Shown here piece after piece: positions 1 to 9,420 of a stretch of DNA of 64,000 nucleotides. Under the pieces are notes generated by a model. It saw nothing but the letters and a program-made list of their open reading frames with translations. It had not been told where the DNA came from and searched no databases. The position numbers and the translations under genes are program-made. The stretch comes from Pogona vitticeps (lineage: Eukaryota; Chordata; Lepidosauria; Squamata; Agamidae): the NCBI RefSeq assembly GCF_051106095.1, contig NC_135793.1, forward strand, positions 8,299,001 through 8,363,000, read 5' to 3'. Every line of letters starts with the position of its first letter. Positions within the stretch are counted from its first letter, which is position 1.

Positions 1-526
1 AACACACCGTTATCGTAGTGGTTGACTACTGTATGTTTATTCTGAGTGGGAACTGCTCTCTAGGGTATGAGAGAAAGCCATTTTTCATTACCTGCTAACC
101 TCATTCTTTTAACCAGAAACCCCACATCTTGAACCTGGAGCGTTTCACGTGGAAAACGGGTGCCCCTACTTCTGTCTTATGATCCCTGCACAGAGTTAGA
201 GGGTGGGCAAAGGGGTCTGTACTTGGAGACTGAATCAGCACATAGAGGTCAAGACCCTTAGACCAAGTGCTTTATGTTTGACTGTCTCTGTAGTTGCACC
301 TGCCAACGTTATTCAAAACACATCTACTGTATCTGGATTCTAGATCCAACTGTCTTGTTCATCAGATAGCCAATGCAGTTTAATTGCAAGATTGCTGGAT
401 TATTAGCTGAGAGATCCAGATTCAAATCCCCTCAACTCTGCAAATGGTCTTGAGCCAGCCAACGGCTCTCAGACCGACCACTGGCAATCCCAACCCCCTT
501 CCTCAGACAAACGCAGAAGAACTATA
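1..526. other. GLA intron 1, left part; no gene seen
   Basis: This lies downstream of GLA exon 1 on the minus strand, so it should be part of GLA intron 1. I found no segment matching GLA exon 2 or any other exon. A stretch around 400-440 with a tRNA-like B-box pattern may be an old SINE, but I cannot place it firmly. Confidence 0.4.
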
Positions 527-736
527 TACCGTAGGACCTCCGTATCCGCTGGGGATGGGTTCCAATCACCCTGCATATAATAAAGACCACGGATAATAGC
601 AAACGCTGTATATATAATAGTAAAAGGGAAAAATAGTTTTTCTGGATTTTTTTTCTTTTCATATTTGTAATATTTTCAGACTGTTGATAAGTGAATCCGT
701 GGATATTGATCCCATGGATAAGGGGGTCCTAATGTA
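527..736. mobile_element. Tigger/mariner-like MITE
   Basis: The ends are inverted repeats. The left end reads TACCGTAGGACCTCCGTATC and the right end, read on the minus strand, TACATTAGGACCCCCTTATC. Both ends carry TA, the target preferred by Tc1/mariner elements. The sequence resembles Tigger-derived non-autonomous elements of vertebrates. No transposase frame is present. It lies in GLA intron 1. Confidence 0.7.
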
Positions 737-1354
737 AAATACCTCTACTTCTGCAGCAAGCATTCTGTGGCTAGAAACGCCCACCCTGCCTCCAAGCTGG
801 AAGTTTGTTCCTGTTTCTGTAAAAAGATCACCACCCACACGGCTGGGAGAAAATAAATAACAGGTGACAAAGCCAAGATTAGCCTGAAACCTCTTGGGTT
901 GCAGTACAGGTCCTCTGTGGATTCGGAGCAATTTTGCTTTCGGACTACAACTCCCAGCCCAGGGCCACCCTCCTGAGGGCAGGATTTGTAGTTCCTATTC
1001 TAAATTCTGGCTGGTACTTTTTAGGACTAGTCCTGCCTTTCCGTGCCCCCTTGCAGATCTCCCCTCCGCTTCTGTGTTGGCGTCCGGTCCCTGCGACCGC
1101 CTTCAGCTCTGGGTCAGACCCGGCTTTCCTGGGCAGAGTCTGGGGCCAAGCTGTCCAATATCGGGGGCCACAAAGGATGTCTTACCATCCCCCCCCCCAT
1201 GACACCCTTGGCAGCTTTTGTCTTGGCAGGGAAACCCCTCGGCCCTCTTCTCTCTTCCTTCAAGCGCCCCGGCCACTCTTCCCATTCTGAGGCTAAGGAA
1301 GGAGCTGGGGGATGATGGAGGGCTAATCCCAGGGCGAGGAGGGACCCTCTGGGC

Positions 1355-1493
1355 CAGTGGTCCCCAACCTTGGGCCTCCAGATGTTCTTGGACTGCACCT
1401 CCCAGAAGCCTTCACCACCACCTCTGCTGGCCAGGATTTCTGGGAGTTGTAGTCCAAGAACATCTGGAGGCCCAAGGTTGGGGGGACCTCCTG
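1355..1493. mobile_element. Palindromic hAT MITE, copy A
   Basis: The element is almost a perfect hairpin. The left arm opens CAGTGGTCCCCAACCTTGGG and the right arm is its near reverse complement. It is flanked by an exact 8-bp duplication, CTCTGGGC, at 1347-1354 and 1494-1501, which is the hAT hallmark. Related copies lie at 15441, 20186, 40294 and 52234. The right tip has drifted. It sits in GLA intron 1. Confidence 0.85.
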
Positions 1494-1616
1494 CTCTGGG
1501 CCACCGGGCCCGTCCGCTGCCGAGAAGGGCCCGGAGAGGGGGAATCGAACTCGCAGCCTCTGAACCCACGGGGCTCTTCCGAAGCAAGCAAGCGCCCCTC
1601 CACGCCGACCAGGCGT

Positions 1617-1703
1617 GGGATCGCTCCGGATCAGAGCGGATCAAAGGGATCGCTCCGGATCAAAGCGGATCAAAGGGATCGCTCCGGATCAAAGCGGATT
1701 CCC
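1617..1703. repeat. 29-bp minisatellite, three units
   Basis: Three head-to-tail copies of a 29-bp unit start at 1617, 1646 and 1675. Each begins GGGATCGCTCCGGATCA. Units 1 and 2 differ at one base and unit 3 diverges only at its end. The array is bounded by the inverted pair GGCGTGGGA (1612-1620) and TCCCACGCC (1699-1707). It lies in GLA intron 1, about 160 bp past the exon 1 donor. Confidence 0.9.
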
Positions 1704-1840
1704 ACGCCCCGGGCAGCGGCCTCCACCTGCAACCTCCCAACCCACCCTTTTGAAGGGCAGGGAAGCCAAGGGGGTGGGGTGCGCGTTATTCCAAGCGTGC
1801 CTCTGAGCACGCCAAGAGGGCCAGCCACCGCCCCGTTTCC

Positions 1841-1859
1841 CACACACACACACACACAC
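1841..1859. repeat. (CA)n microsatellite abutting the GLA donor
   Basis: This is a 19-bp CA run on the plus strand, GT on the minus strand. The first two minus-strand bases (1859, 1858) form the GT of the GLA intron 1 splice donor, so the microsatellite begins inside the splice site. Confidence 0.9.
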
Positions 1860-2074
1860 CTGATGCACCGCCGGGGCTCCTCGCCGCAGTCGGTCTGGCA
1901 GAGGAAGCGCTCCCAGTGGAGCCAGCCCATGGGGGGCGTGCGGGCCAGCCCGTTGTCCAGCGCCCGAGCTGGGCGGCACAGGGCCAGCCACACGGCCAGG
2001 GCGAGGGCGAGGGCGAGGGCGGCGGCCAGGCTCCGCGGCCGGCTCGGCTCCCGGCTTCTCCCCCGCGGCGCCAT
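1860..2074 (-). CDS. GLA: Alpha-galactosidase A, exon 1 (partial gene)
   Basis: GLA removes terminal alpha-galactose from glycolipids such as globotriaosylceramide in the lysosome. Exon 1 encodes 71 complete codons. Residues 1-38 are a signal peptide: a basic start, a long Ala/Leu core and a likely cut after ARA-38. The mature start follows: [19 protein letters not shown], nearly identical to human GLA. Cysteines 59, 63 and 70 match human Cys52, Cys56 and Cys63, which form disulfides. The exon ends ATCAG before GT, in the same phase as human exon 1. It is 215 nt against 194 nt of human coding sequence; the extra length is in the signal peptide. The start at 2074 has a strong context (G at -3 and +4). 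The remaining exons must lie beyond the left edge. Confidence 0.95.
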
Positions 2075-2085
2075 CCCTGCCCCGC

Positions 2086-2112
2086 GTCTTCTTCTTCTTC
2101 TTCTTCTTCTTC
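2086..2112. repeat. (TTC)n / (GAA)n in the GLA 5' UTR
   Basis: About nine trinucleotide units, GAA on the transcribed minus strand, begin some 11 nt upstream of the GLA start codon. The run would lie in the 5' UTR as a purine-only tract close to the initiation site. Confidence 0.9.
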
Positions 2113-2371
2113 GCTCCCTCTTTCACGCCCGGAAGACGGGAGCCGCCCTGGGAGCTTCCCGGAAGAGCGCCGCCGCCGCTCCCCTTCTAGCCTATGGCGG
2201 CCCAGCCGCTCCGCGCTCAGCCAATCGCAGGACCGCGCGAGGGCCCCGCCCGCGAGAGATTATCCAATCCCATTGTCTAGAAGCGCGTGGAGGGCGGGCG
2301 CTTCGAAGACCAGCGAAGGGGGCAATACAACAGGGACCGGTTCCCTTCGCGCAGTAGGCGAAGGAAACGGG

Positions 2372-2398
2372 GTCACGTGACAGAGCGCTTCACGTGAC
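2372..2398. promoter_or_regulatory. Two tandem CLEAR-type E-boxes
   Basis: GTCACGTGAC (2372-2381) is an exact match to the CLEAR consensus bound by TFEB/TFE3/MITF, which control lysosomal genes. TTCACGTGAC (2389-2398) is a second copy with one mismatch. The two TCACGTGA cores are 17 bp apart and about 300 bp upstream of the GLA start. Binding is inferred from the motif and from GLA being a lysosomal gene. Confidence 0.75.
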
Positions 2399-2430
2399 AG
2401 GGCTGGGGAGGGACGCGGTTGAGCCTTTCG

Positions 2431-2974
2431 GGGTCGCAGCCCAGCTGTAATAAAAAGATATACGTGTCCAATCTTCGTTTGTCAGGTTTTTGGCCAGCAA
2501 CAGACATTATCCTCAGTTTTATCGTCAAAAGAATAATAAGGAAAGTATGTCAAAATTATTACCAACACAGCAATATCACGACTACTAACAATGTCCTGTG
2601 TTTCACATTTGTATTAGCAACTTCTTTTTCTTTTTAACCTGAAGTACAAGGCAGACTTGCGTTGTGGGACTTGGGCGATTCCAATTCCTGTCCCTCCCTG
2701 AGCCCTGAAATTCTCTAAGGAAGAAATGTGATACTGATACAACACCTGTGAGCTCTGCTAGATCATGTTTCTTTCTGGAGGGAGGATGCTAGATGATCAG
2801 GACATCCCGAAAGCAAACGCTTTTCTGTTTTGTTTTGTTTTTTGTCCTAGCCGTTGCTAAATTCAGATACTCGCATCTAGTTGCTGTGGTCCTCTACAGC
2901 CATTTCTAGTTGGCTGGCTGGCCACGCTGGGTTCTCCACTGCCACTTGTAGAAGAAGAGACAGCCTGGATGAAT
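2431..2974. other. GLA-PIN4 intergenic, left part; no gene seen
   Basis: This is AT-richer DNA beyond the GLA CpG block. I found no coding exon on either strand and no repeat I can name. Confidence 0.4.
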
Positions 2975-3240
2975 GCATTCTCGAAGGCTTTCATGACCGG
3001 GATCTGATGGTTGTTGTGGGTTTTTCAGGCTCTTTGGCCGTGTTCTGAAGGTTGTTCTTCCTAACGTTTCGCCGGTCTCTGTGGCCGGCCTCTTCAGAGG
3101 ACTGGAGTAGGAACTCCAACAAAGCATGGACAGAGTTCCTACTCCAGTCCTCCGAAGATGCCGGCCACAGAGATTGGTGAAACGTCAGGAAGAACAACCT
3201 TCAGAACATGGCCAAAGAGCCCAAAAAACCCACAACAACC
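2975..3240. mobile_element. Long fold-back repeat element
   Basis: Two arms of roughly 110 bp are near reverse complements, with a loop of about 15 bp near 3120-3132. The left arm includes GTTCTGAAGGTTGTTCTTCC and the right arm carries its complement. The outer left part (from about 2977, CTCGAAGGCTTTCATGACC) has no partner on the right. Partial copies occur at 4848-4920 and 19360-19472. This is a widespread reptile repeat type; I cannot assign a superfamily. Confidence 0.75.
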
Positions 3241-5768
3241 AAGCTGGGTGAACTTTGGCAACATACACAGACCCAGGGGAGAAGCAAACAGAAACCACTT
3301 CTGAGTATTCTATACATAGGAACCTCTGGATGGGGTTACTATAAGTCAGCATCAACCCAATGGCACCTTATTATAGCCACTGACAGATCCAACTTCCATG
3401 CATTTGTGACTGCTTTTTCCAAAAGCATCAGTTATGAGTAGGCATCGCCACCTCGTTAGTGAATTGTGCTCAATTGTTAGCTTAAGAGAGCACAAGTGAG
3501 CTACAACCCATAGTAGTTTATGCTGAATAAAATTTGTCCGCTTTTTAAAGTGTCATCAGACTGCTGTTTTTACTGCAAAGGACTAATACAGCTACCCTAC
3601 TGGAAGTTATTTCTTTGGCTTGGCTTCAGTGCACTCTGCACTAAAAATTATTGAGTTTGTAGATTTTACTCTGCACAACTTCTGCAATTTACTTCCTTCC
3701 TGTTTCTTGGCTACAATATTTTCCCACATCTTGTTCACTTTTTCAGGCTTCTAATCGGTAGACTCTAGTCTAGCCCACAAAACTTTACAGCAGGACAAAT
3801 GTGTTTGTCTTTAAAATCAACAATACCCTTGGAGGGGGGGATGTGGCTTTTGTTGTTGCAACAAACTAACACACTATGTTAGTCTGCTGGATGATATTTT
3901 CAAATACTGTAGATTTGTTCAGGAAGAATTGTTGCAACTTGACCTTCAGAAAAACAAACACAGTTGTAATAGTTCCTGTTTAAAACAAAAGGGAAATAAG
4001 TATTTAAAGTACGCTTTCAATATTACTAAAAGAATTGCCATAATGTATCATTTTAAATCCCAGAACAAAGTCCTTTTAACTTCTTGCACTCTGAACTTCA
4101 GTTGGAAACAAGCACTGGATTGTTATGTATTGTTGGTGCTTTCTAGCAACTGCACTGCATTTTTAAAGCTTTGTACAGTCTACCCAGAGAACTTCCGTTA
4201 GTGGGTGGTTTAAAACTAGAATAAATAAGAATATAATTAAAAATGGTTTGACTAGGAAATGACTCACAAAGCACATCATCAAATGGGCAGAATAATTTTC
4301 TGAATTCTCTTAATTCCCCTGCCTCTGCTTAATCCTCACTGTTAAAAATCAGGCCACAAAAGATCACATTCCACCTCTAATGGCAGAGAAGGTTAAACAA
4401 AGTCACGAACAGTATCTTGACAGCAGTTTCACATCAAATGTAGCTATGGCTGTAGAGTCATATGTCGGGTAAGTAAGCATTTCTGGCTTATGTTCAGCCA
4501 CTAACAGGGCAATATATTCCAAAGACATGTGTAAAAGACTAAAAAGAGAGGTCAACTAAACACATATTTATGGACAAAGCTCACCAAGTCTATTCAGAAG
4601 TGCAATTGAGTTCAGCAAGATTAACTCACAAACATATGGGTATAGAATTGGAGCCCTAAAATGTTCCACTTTTATTTATGCAGTTACTTTGAATTATTTT
4701 GAAAATTGCACCAACGTAATTTTTATAGTTCAGGCTTCTTCTTTTTTCTCCAGTTGGGTGTTTGCTTTAGTCCCCCAGAGAGCAGACATAAACAGATGGG
4801 GATTCTAACGTTTCTCATAATCAAGCTTTTTCTTCCATGTATTCTCAATTGCTTTCACGGCCAGGATCTAATGGTTGTTGTGGTTTTTTTTGGGCTCTTT
4901 GGCCGTTTTCCTTCCATCTTTTTTTTTCCTCCCAACTTCCACTTTTCATGGATCCAACCCTTAGTTGTCCATTTTAGACACTTGAATATCAAAAGACAAT
5001 TTTGTTTGCAAACATTTCAAGCCTTCAAGTTAATTAAAAACTACTCCCTCAGCACCAACAGCAAACATATAAAAGCTTACTGTAACAAAATGAACTCCAC
5101 CAGTCCCTGGAACAAGGGGAATAGGAAGCTTTTAACTCCCCTCAAATAGCTCTGAGGATACCATCACGTTTTTGAGGCATAAACGTACACAACAGGATTC
5201 TGGCCACTTCTTGAAAAATAACTACACAGGAGCAGTTTCTGCTGGGAAATATTTGCTCTCTGTAGTTAATGGCATATCCAGTTTTCATTGCCATTTTAAA
5301 AGCGTTGGCCTTATTCCAACTGTTCATCACAACCAAATAGAACCAATGCATCAATGGATCTTATGTGTTGACATCAATGAGTTCCATTGATTCAAGAGGT
5401 CTACTCTACATGGGACAAGAGTACTTTTTGCCAGCTTGTGCACAAGCCAGAAGACTCTAAGCTATCTCCTCCTTTATCTGGGATTCAATTAAGATCCTCT
5501 GGTATGTTTTCTTAGATAACTTTCCCTGACCTCGGGCTCTCCAGATGTGTTCATAGAAATCCCCAGAACGCCTCCCACAACCTATGGACCAGGTTTGCAG
5601 ATCTGCTCTTTTGTCCTAGGGGAAGAACTTCTCCAAGTCACATGACAGCCTTGCTGGACCCAGATCTGGAAACAGTATGGCTGCCAGATGGTGCTGCACT
5701 TTTCTCCTCCAAGCCCACTGGGGAATTCATCAGAAGATAAGAACCTCACAGCACATTATAAGACGACG
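3241..5768. other. GLA-PIN4 intergenic, right part; no gene seen
   Basis: I found no conserved exon. A short SINE or RTE-type tail (GGGTTACTATAAGTCAGCA) lies near 3334. A fragment of the fold-back family is at about 4848-4920. Otherwise the stretch is AT-rich and unremarkable. Confidence 0.4.
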
Positions 5769-5774
5769 TTTATT
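5769..5774 (-). other. PIN4: PIN4 poly(A) signal overlapping the stop codon
   Basis: On the minus strand the gene ends CGA AAA TAA ACG. AATAAA therefore spans the last coding bases and the stop (5770-5772). A GT-rich stretch, TGTGCTGTGAGG, follows about 15 nt downstream as a plausible downstream element. If used, the 3' UTR would be only about 15-25 nt. Confidence 0.6.
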
Positions 5775-5928
5775 TTCGCCCTTCCACCATGATGATGTGG
5801 TAGCCAAACTTGGTCTTGACAGGAGGGTCTGTATATACTGGCTTATCCATGCTGCTGACAGGCAAGGCAAAGGCTGCATCCTGGAAGGGTCCCACCATAG
5901 AACCTCTGCTCATCCAGCCCAGGTCTCC
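5770..5928 (-). CDS. PIN4: PIN4 exon 4 (parvulin C-terminal part)
   Basis: This exon encodes [16 protein letters not shown] through VEGRK and the TAA stop, the second half of the parvulin fold. The acceptor is TTCCAG at 5930-5929, phase 0. Confidence 0.97.
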   Translation of the reverse strand, partial: GDLGWMSRGSMVGPFQDAAFALPVSSMDKPVYTDPPVKTKFGYHIIMVEGRK

Positions 5929-8900
5929 CTGGAAAAGAAGCACATTCTGAGTCTGTCTGAGCTCTGCAAACCCCAGGCAGAGAGCCGACACCAGATCTTC
6001 AGAGTTACCTTTGTGTGAACATGAGAACACCAAGGGCCCAGATCCAAAGGAACAGATGTAGGGAGAGGAAGCAAATAGTTGCTTTAATTCATAGGTCAAT
6101 ACAGTTGAGATTACCCTGCCCAAGAAAATTCTTTGACAAATACACACCTACATTTCAATCACAGTAGATCAGAGACTGTAACAGGGTGGGGGCAAGAGAT
6201 GGCTTCTAAGCAAGCCATGAGTGTCAAAATGGTGAGAGAACCAGTGGCATGTATTGGCGAAAATGATGGGCAGCAGCTCTGGAAATCTAGTTTGAAAGCT
6301 CCAATTGAGGAATGAAAAATTCCTGGCTCAATCACTCTCATAGCTGGCTCCCCTATCTCAATGACCTGTTTTAAGGAGAAGATGAGAAGGAGAGGCTTTG
6401 AACTTACTGGCAGAAAAGTGGGATGTAAATGCGTCCGATAACGCCAAAAAGAAATTCTTCCTGATCTACCCCAAATTATTCAACAATCTACCAGTAAATA
6501 CGATCTACCTTCTACCTATCCCCCATTCTTAAAAAATATCTCTCCTTACAGTTATTATTATTAGTTTTATTTATATGCTGCATTTCTCCCAACAAGGGAC
6601 CCAAAGCGGCTCACAACATTAAAATTCACACAATTAAAAATGTAATAATTTAAATATTAAAAGATAAAATAGACAATATATGATTTAAAATAGAATTAAA
6701 GATTAACACATGAAAACATAAAAAGATTAAAATTATCTGCTAAAATGGGGTTCAGTTATAATTGTTAAAACCCTGCCTGAAGAGATGGGTCTTTAGTTTT
6801 TATATAGCTACACCTCACAGCACCAATCCTCATTCTGAAATCTGCTTGCTTCTACCACCAGATCCTTAACAAAGCTTGAAAAAGTTACCCTTTTGGACTA
6901 TAAACTTTGATCCTGACACAGTTTTGTTCTTCTCGTAGGAGAGACTACCAAGAAATCAAGCCTAATTTCTGTACTCTGAAGGTTATTCTACAAAACTGTA
7001 TGTACATATCCCTGGGCACATATTTTATCTGGCTCAGTTACCTGCTATCAGCAAAGAGCTTTGCTCCAGACTAGAGAGGGGGGTATTTGTATACACATAT
7101 TCCCCCACAGGTGCAGATAACGAGGGTCCAGACCCCTGGGACCAGACTGACCACTCACTATTCTGCCACTGCCGTGGGCTCCGTACTCCCTTCCTATCAC
7201 TCCGGAGCTTGCAGTGGATTAGTCACTCCTGGCAGAAGGCGGGATGGTGAGCCTCTCTGTTGGGTTGAAGAGTGGCTCATCCATCACGAGCAATGAAGAG
7301 ATAGGAAGGGACCACGGAGGCTGTGGCAGCAGCAGAATGGTGACTGGTTGGTCTGGCCCCAGGGGGCCGGACCCTCGTTATCTGCACCTGTGGTGGCATA
7401 TTCGTATACGAATACCCCCATCTCTACTCCTGACCATTGACACCCAAATCTCCATTCACTCAGCAGTACAAAATCTGGCAGTGGAAGCCCTCACAATCTC
7501 TCACCCAGACAGTGGGAAATGGCTGCTGTATGTGGTGCATGCTACCTGCTGCCCTCATTCTATTCCAGTTCAAGAAAAGAGAAAGAGGCACATACCCCTT
7601 GCCTGGCTTTGTCTTCACTATACTGGGAGGCTACTTCACTGAAGCGTACTCCTGCCTTTAGTTTCTCCAAAGCCTCCAGGGCTCTGCTGTGCTTCTCACA
7701 CAGAATATGCCTCACCTGAAAAAGCACAATAACAGTTAGATACAACACAAAAACAGAGAGAGACACAGAGAGAATGCTTCTAGCATATCAAATCAACAAG
7801 GTTTATATTTTTGTTTTCTTTACTGATTGCAAGTCAAACACGTTAAATCAGATTCCCAGCACTCTGCAGCATGAGAACATTATCTGGAAACATCTCCGAT
7901 TCAACTTCTTCTAGAAAACCCGAACCAATGCTGCTTTGTTTCCTGCCTCTTCCCTTCCCTTTTTTCAACAATACTGACAGGCGGTAATCACAATATCTCC
8001 TCCTACCATGACACTTCTGTGTCTGCATTCTGTGGAAACCATCCAAGAGGACTAAAACACCCACCTTCACAGAACTGCCACCTCCTTTGGGGCCTTGAGC
8101 CTTCTTATCAGCAGCACTGCTATCAGAAGATGCTCCACCTGTGAAAACATAACACCAAAGGCAACAGTGAGTTGCTCTGGATCAGCAAGACTATCTTCCC
8201 ACTATTTGTGCTCGCATAATGTGCGTGATCAGTGCTGAGCTCAGGACTAAACCCCAACTTGAAGAGATTAGTCCTGACCTGACAGACTCTGTCTGGTGCA
8301 AAGCCAAGCCGGTGCCCCTACCTCATCTTAAGCAGTAAGTGGGAATATACAGAAACATGACAACGTGGAGGTCTTGACTCTGCCTCCTGTCCTATTCATT
8401 CACCCAACACTTTTTAAACACATGCTTATAATCTAGCCTGAAGACTTCTGCAAAGAACACAAAAAGGATGTTCCTTATTTTATGACATTTTTGTTGGTGC
8501 CAGTAATAATGTTCTAACTGCAGCTTACAAAAGCACCATGCATCCCAGCTGCTAGTTTGTCTTCTCTATAGCCAACCTTCTTCTCCAACCCTCAGCATCC
8601 CTGGCTAGCACAAACCTGGGAAAAGACCAACGTATACTATAAACAAGAACTAGTTCAGAATTACAGAACTGTTTCACTGCTCAAAACAAGCAAAGTTGCA
8701 GAACCAGGCATTTCACGCACAGCATCAGAATTCTTTGCAACCCATCCTAACCTTTAACCTTCTCTCTCGAAGTGTTTTAAAATGTTAACAGCAACCTGGC
8801 AATTCCTCCCACAGGGGTGGGCAAGGATGACTCTCCAGGTAACGCTGAAGACAACCACTCCCATCCTCCTCCACCATGGGCAACAGCTAATAGGAACTGT

Positions 8901-9094
8901 AGTACAACGACATCGAAAGAGCTCTAAAAGGTGTGTGTATGTGTGTGTGTGTGGGGGGGGGGCTATCAGTCTATTTATTATTTTCCGGGAGAGGGAAGAA
9001 GGGACGAACTCCAGGATAGCTCCGTGGGTTAGAGAGACAGTTTGGGGGATTGATGGGGGCTGGACGATCCATAAGGGTCCCTTGCAGTTCTAAG

Positions 9095-9128
<34 letters not shown>

Positions 9129-9273
9129 ATAGAGACCCGGACTCCTAGGTTCCTCCTTCTCAGCGAAACCAGGGGTCGAAAAAAGAATCGAGCCTCTGGC
9201 TGGCATTTATTTCCACCCCCTTTGGCTGCTCACCTTTCCCTCCTTTGCCGCCGCTTTTCCCTTTCGGGGGCAT
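5770..9273 (-). CDS. PIN4: Parvulin prolyl isomerase PIN4, four exons
   Basis: PIN4 (Par14/EPVH) is a peptidyl-prolyl cis-trans isomerase acting in the nucleus and in pre-ribosome processing. The coding exons are 9234-9273, 8065-8138, 7596-7715 and 5770-5928 on the minus strand. They total 393 nt, or 130 residues plus stop, against 131 in human. All junctions are GT-AG and the phases agree. Residues 1-38 are the Gly/Lys-rich basic tail that binds DNA in the human protein ([14 protein letters not shown] start). The parvulin domain runs from VRHILCEKH through [16 protein letters not shown] to the end, [13 protein letters not shown]. The start at 9273 matches the human start. Transcription runs in the same direction as GLA and ENOX2. 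Confidence 0.97.
6555..6800 (-). mobile_element. L2-like LINE 3' end, antisense
   Basis: TTTATTTATATGCTGCATTT followed by GGGACCCAAAGCGGCTCACA is the antisense tail of a LINE family common in squamates; related tails lie at 49760 and 54900. It ends near CTGAAGAGATGGGTCTTTAG. It lies in PIN4 intron 3. Confidence 0.6.
7072..7426. mobile_element. hAT-type fold-back MITE, 355 bp
   Basis: Arms of about 130 bp are inverted copies. The left end is TAGAGAGGGGGGTATTTGTA and the right end, on the minus strand, TAGAGATGGGGGTATTCGTA. The flanks CTCCAGAC (7064-7071) and CTCCTGAC (7427-7434) are an 8-bp target duplication with one mismatch. No protein is encoded. It sits in PIN4 intron 3, and its right end is only about 170 bp from exon 3. 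Confidence 0.8.
7596..7715 (-). CDS. PIN4: PIN4 exon 3 (parvulin N-terminal part)
   Basis: Forty codons run from [20 protein letters not shown] to YSEDKARQG, in phase 0 at both ends. The acceptor AG is at 7717-7716 and the donor GTATGT starts at 7595. Confidence 0.97.
8065..8138 (-). CDS. PIN4: PIN4 exon 2 (linker)
   Basis: The exon encodes [20 protein letters not shown] then SSVK, matching the human linker [20 protein letters not shown]. It begins in phase 1 after exon 1 and ends in phase 0 at donor GTGGGT. Confidence 0.95.
8805..8930. mobile_element. hAT-like MITE remnant
   Basis: The left part, CAGGGGTGGGCAAGGATGAC, and the internal ACTCCCATCCTC and GGAACTGTAGTACAAC pieces are arms of a palindromic squamate MITE. 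It lies in PIN4 intron 1. Target duplications were not resolved. Confidence 0.5.
9005..9128 (+). mobile_element. tRNA-derived SINE with CR1-like tail and (ATC)n
   Basis: GGATAGCTCCGTGGGTTAGA is a tRNA-like A-box head. GGCTGGACGATCCATAAGGG and CAGTTCTAAGATC form the CR1-type 3' end. The tail has grown into about ten ATC units (9096-9128). A similar element lies at 57977. It is in PIN4 intron 1, just over 100 bp from exon 1. Confidence 0.65.
9234..9273 (-). CDS. PIN4: PIN4 exon 1
   Basis: This 40-nt coding exon encodes [13 protein letters not shown] plus one base. The donor is GGGAAAG before GTGAGC. The methionine matches the human Par14 start. Confidence 0.95.
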
Positions 9274-9420
9274 GTTTACCGCTCCTTCCTTCCTCCTTGC
9301 GGCAGGCGGCGGCGGCGCTCCCAGATGTCGTCATCATCGAACGCGACGGGAGCAGGCAGGCCCCCCACCCCGTTCCCTTGGTGAGGGCAACCGAGGCAGT
9401 GCCTGCAGTCGAGGCTGACC
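9274..9420 (-). promoter_or_regulatory. PIN4: PIN4 proximal promoter / 5' UTR
   Basis: This is a moderately GC- and CpG-rich stretch upstream of the PIN4 start, with GGCGGCGGCG near 9305 and no TATA box. Assignment rests on position and base composition. Confidence 0.5.

Larger units (their letters stand above)
2075..2430 (-). promoter_or_regulatory. GLA: GLA CpG-rich promoter and 5' UTR
   Basis: A GC- and CpG-rich block lies directly upstream of the GLA start. It contains two CCAAT boxes, read on the plus strand at 2221-2225 and 2264-2268, and paired E-boxes at 2372-2398. No TATA box was seen. The transcription start is not fixed. In human, GLA is head-to-head with HNRNPH2, but I see no HNRNPH2 coding sequence on the plus strand here. 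Confidence 0.7.

Noticed and set aside
1114-2357. Long open frames on the plus strand through GLA exon 1 (up to 379 codons)
   Set aside because: They arise from CpG-rich DNA antisense to GLA and run across an MITE and a minisatellite. They show no domain and no homology that I can recognise.
2400-5700. A plus-strand partner gene for GLA (HNRNPH2 in human)
   Set aside because: No RRM or glycine-rich HNRNPH sequence was found on the plus strand in this interval.
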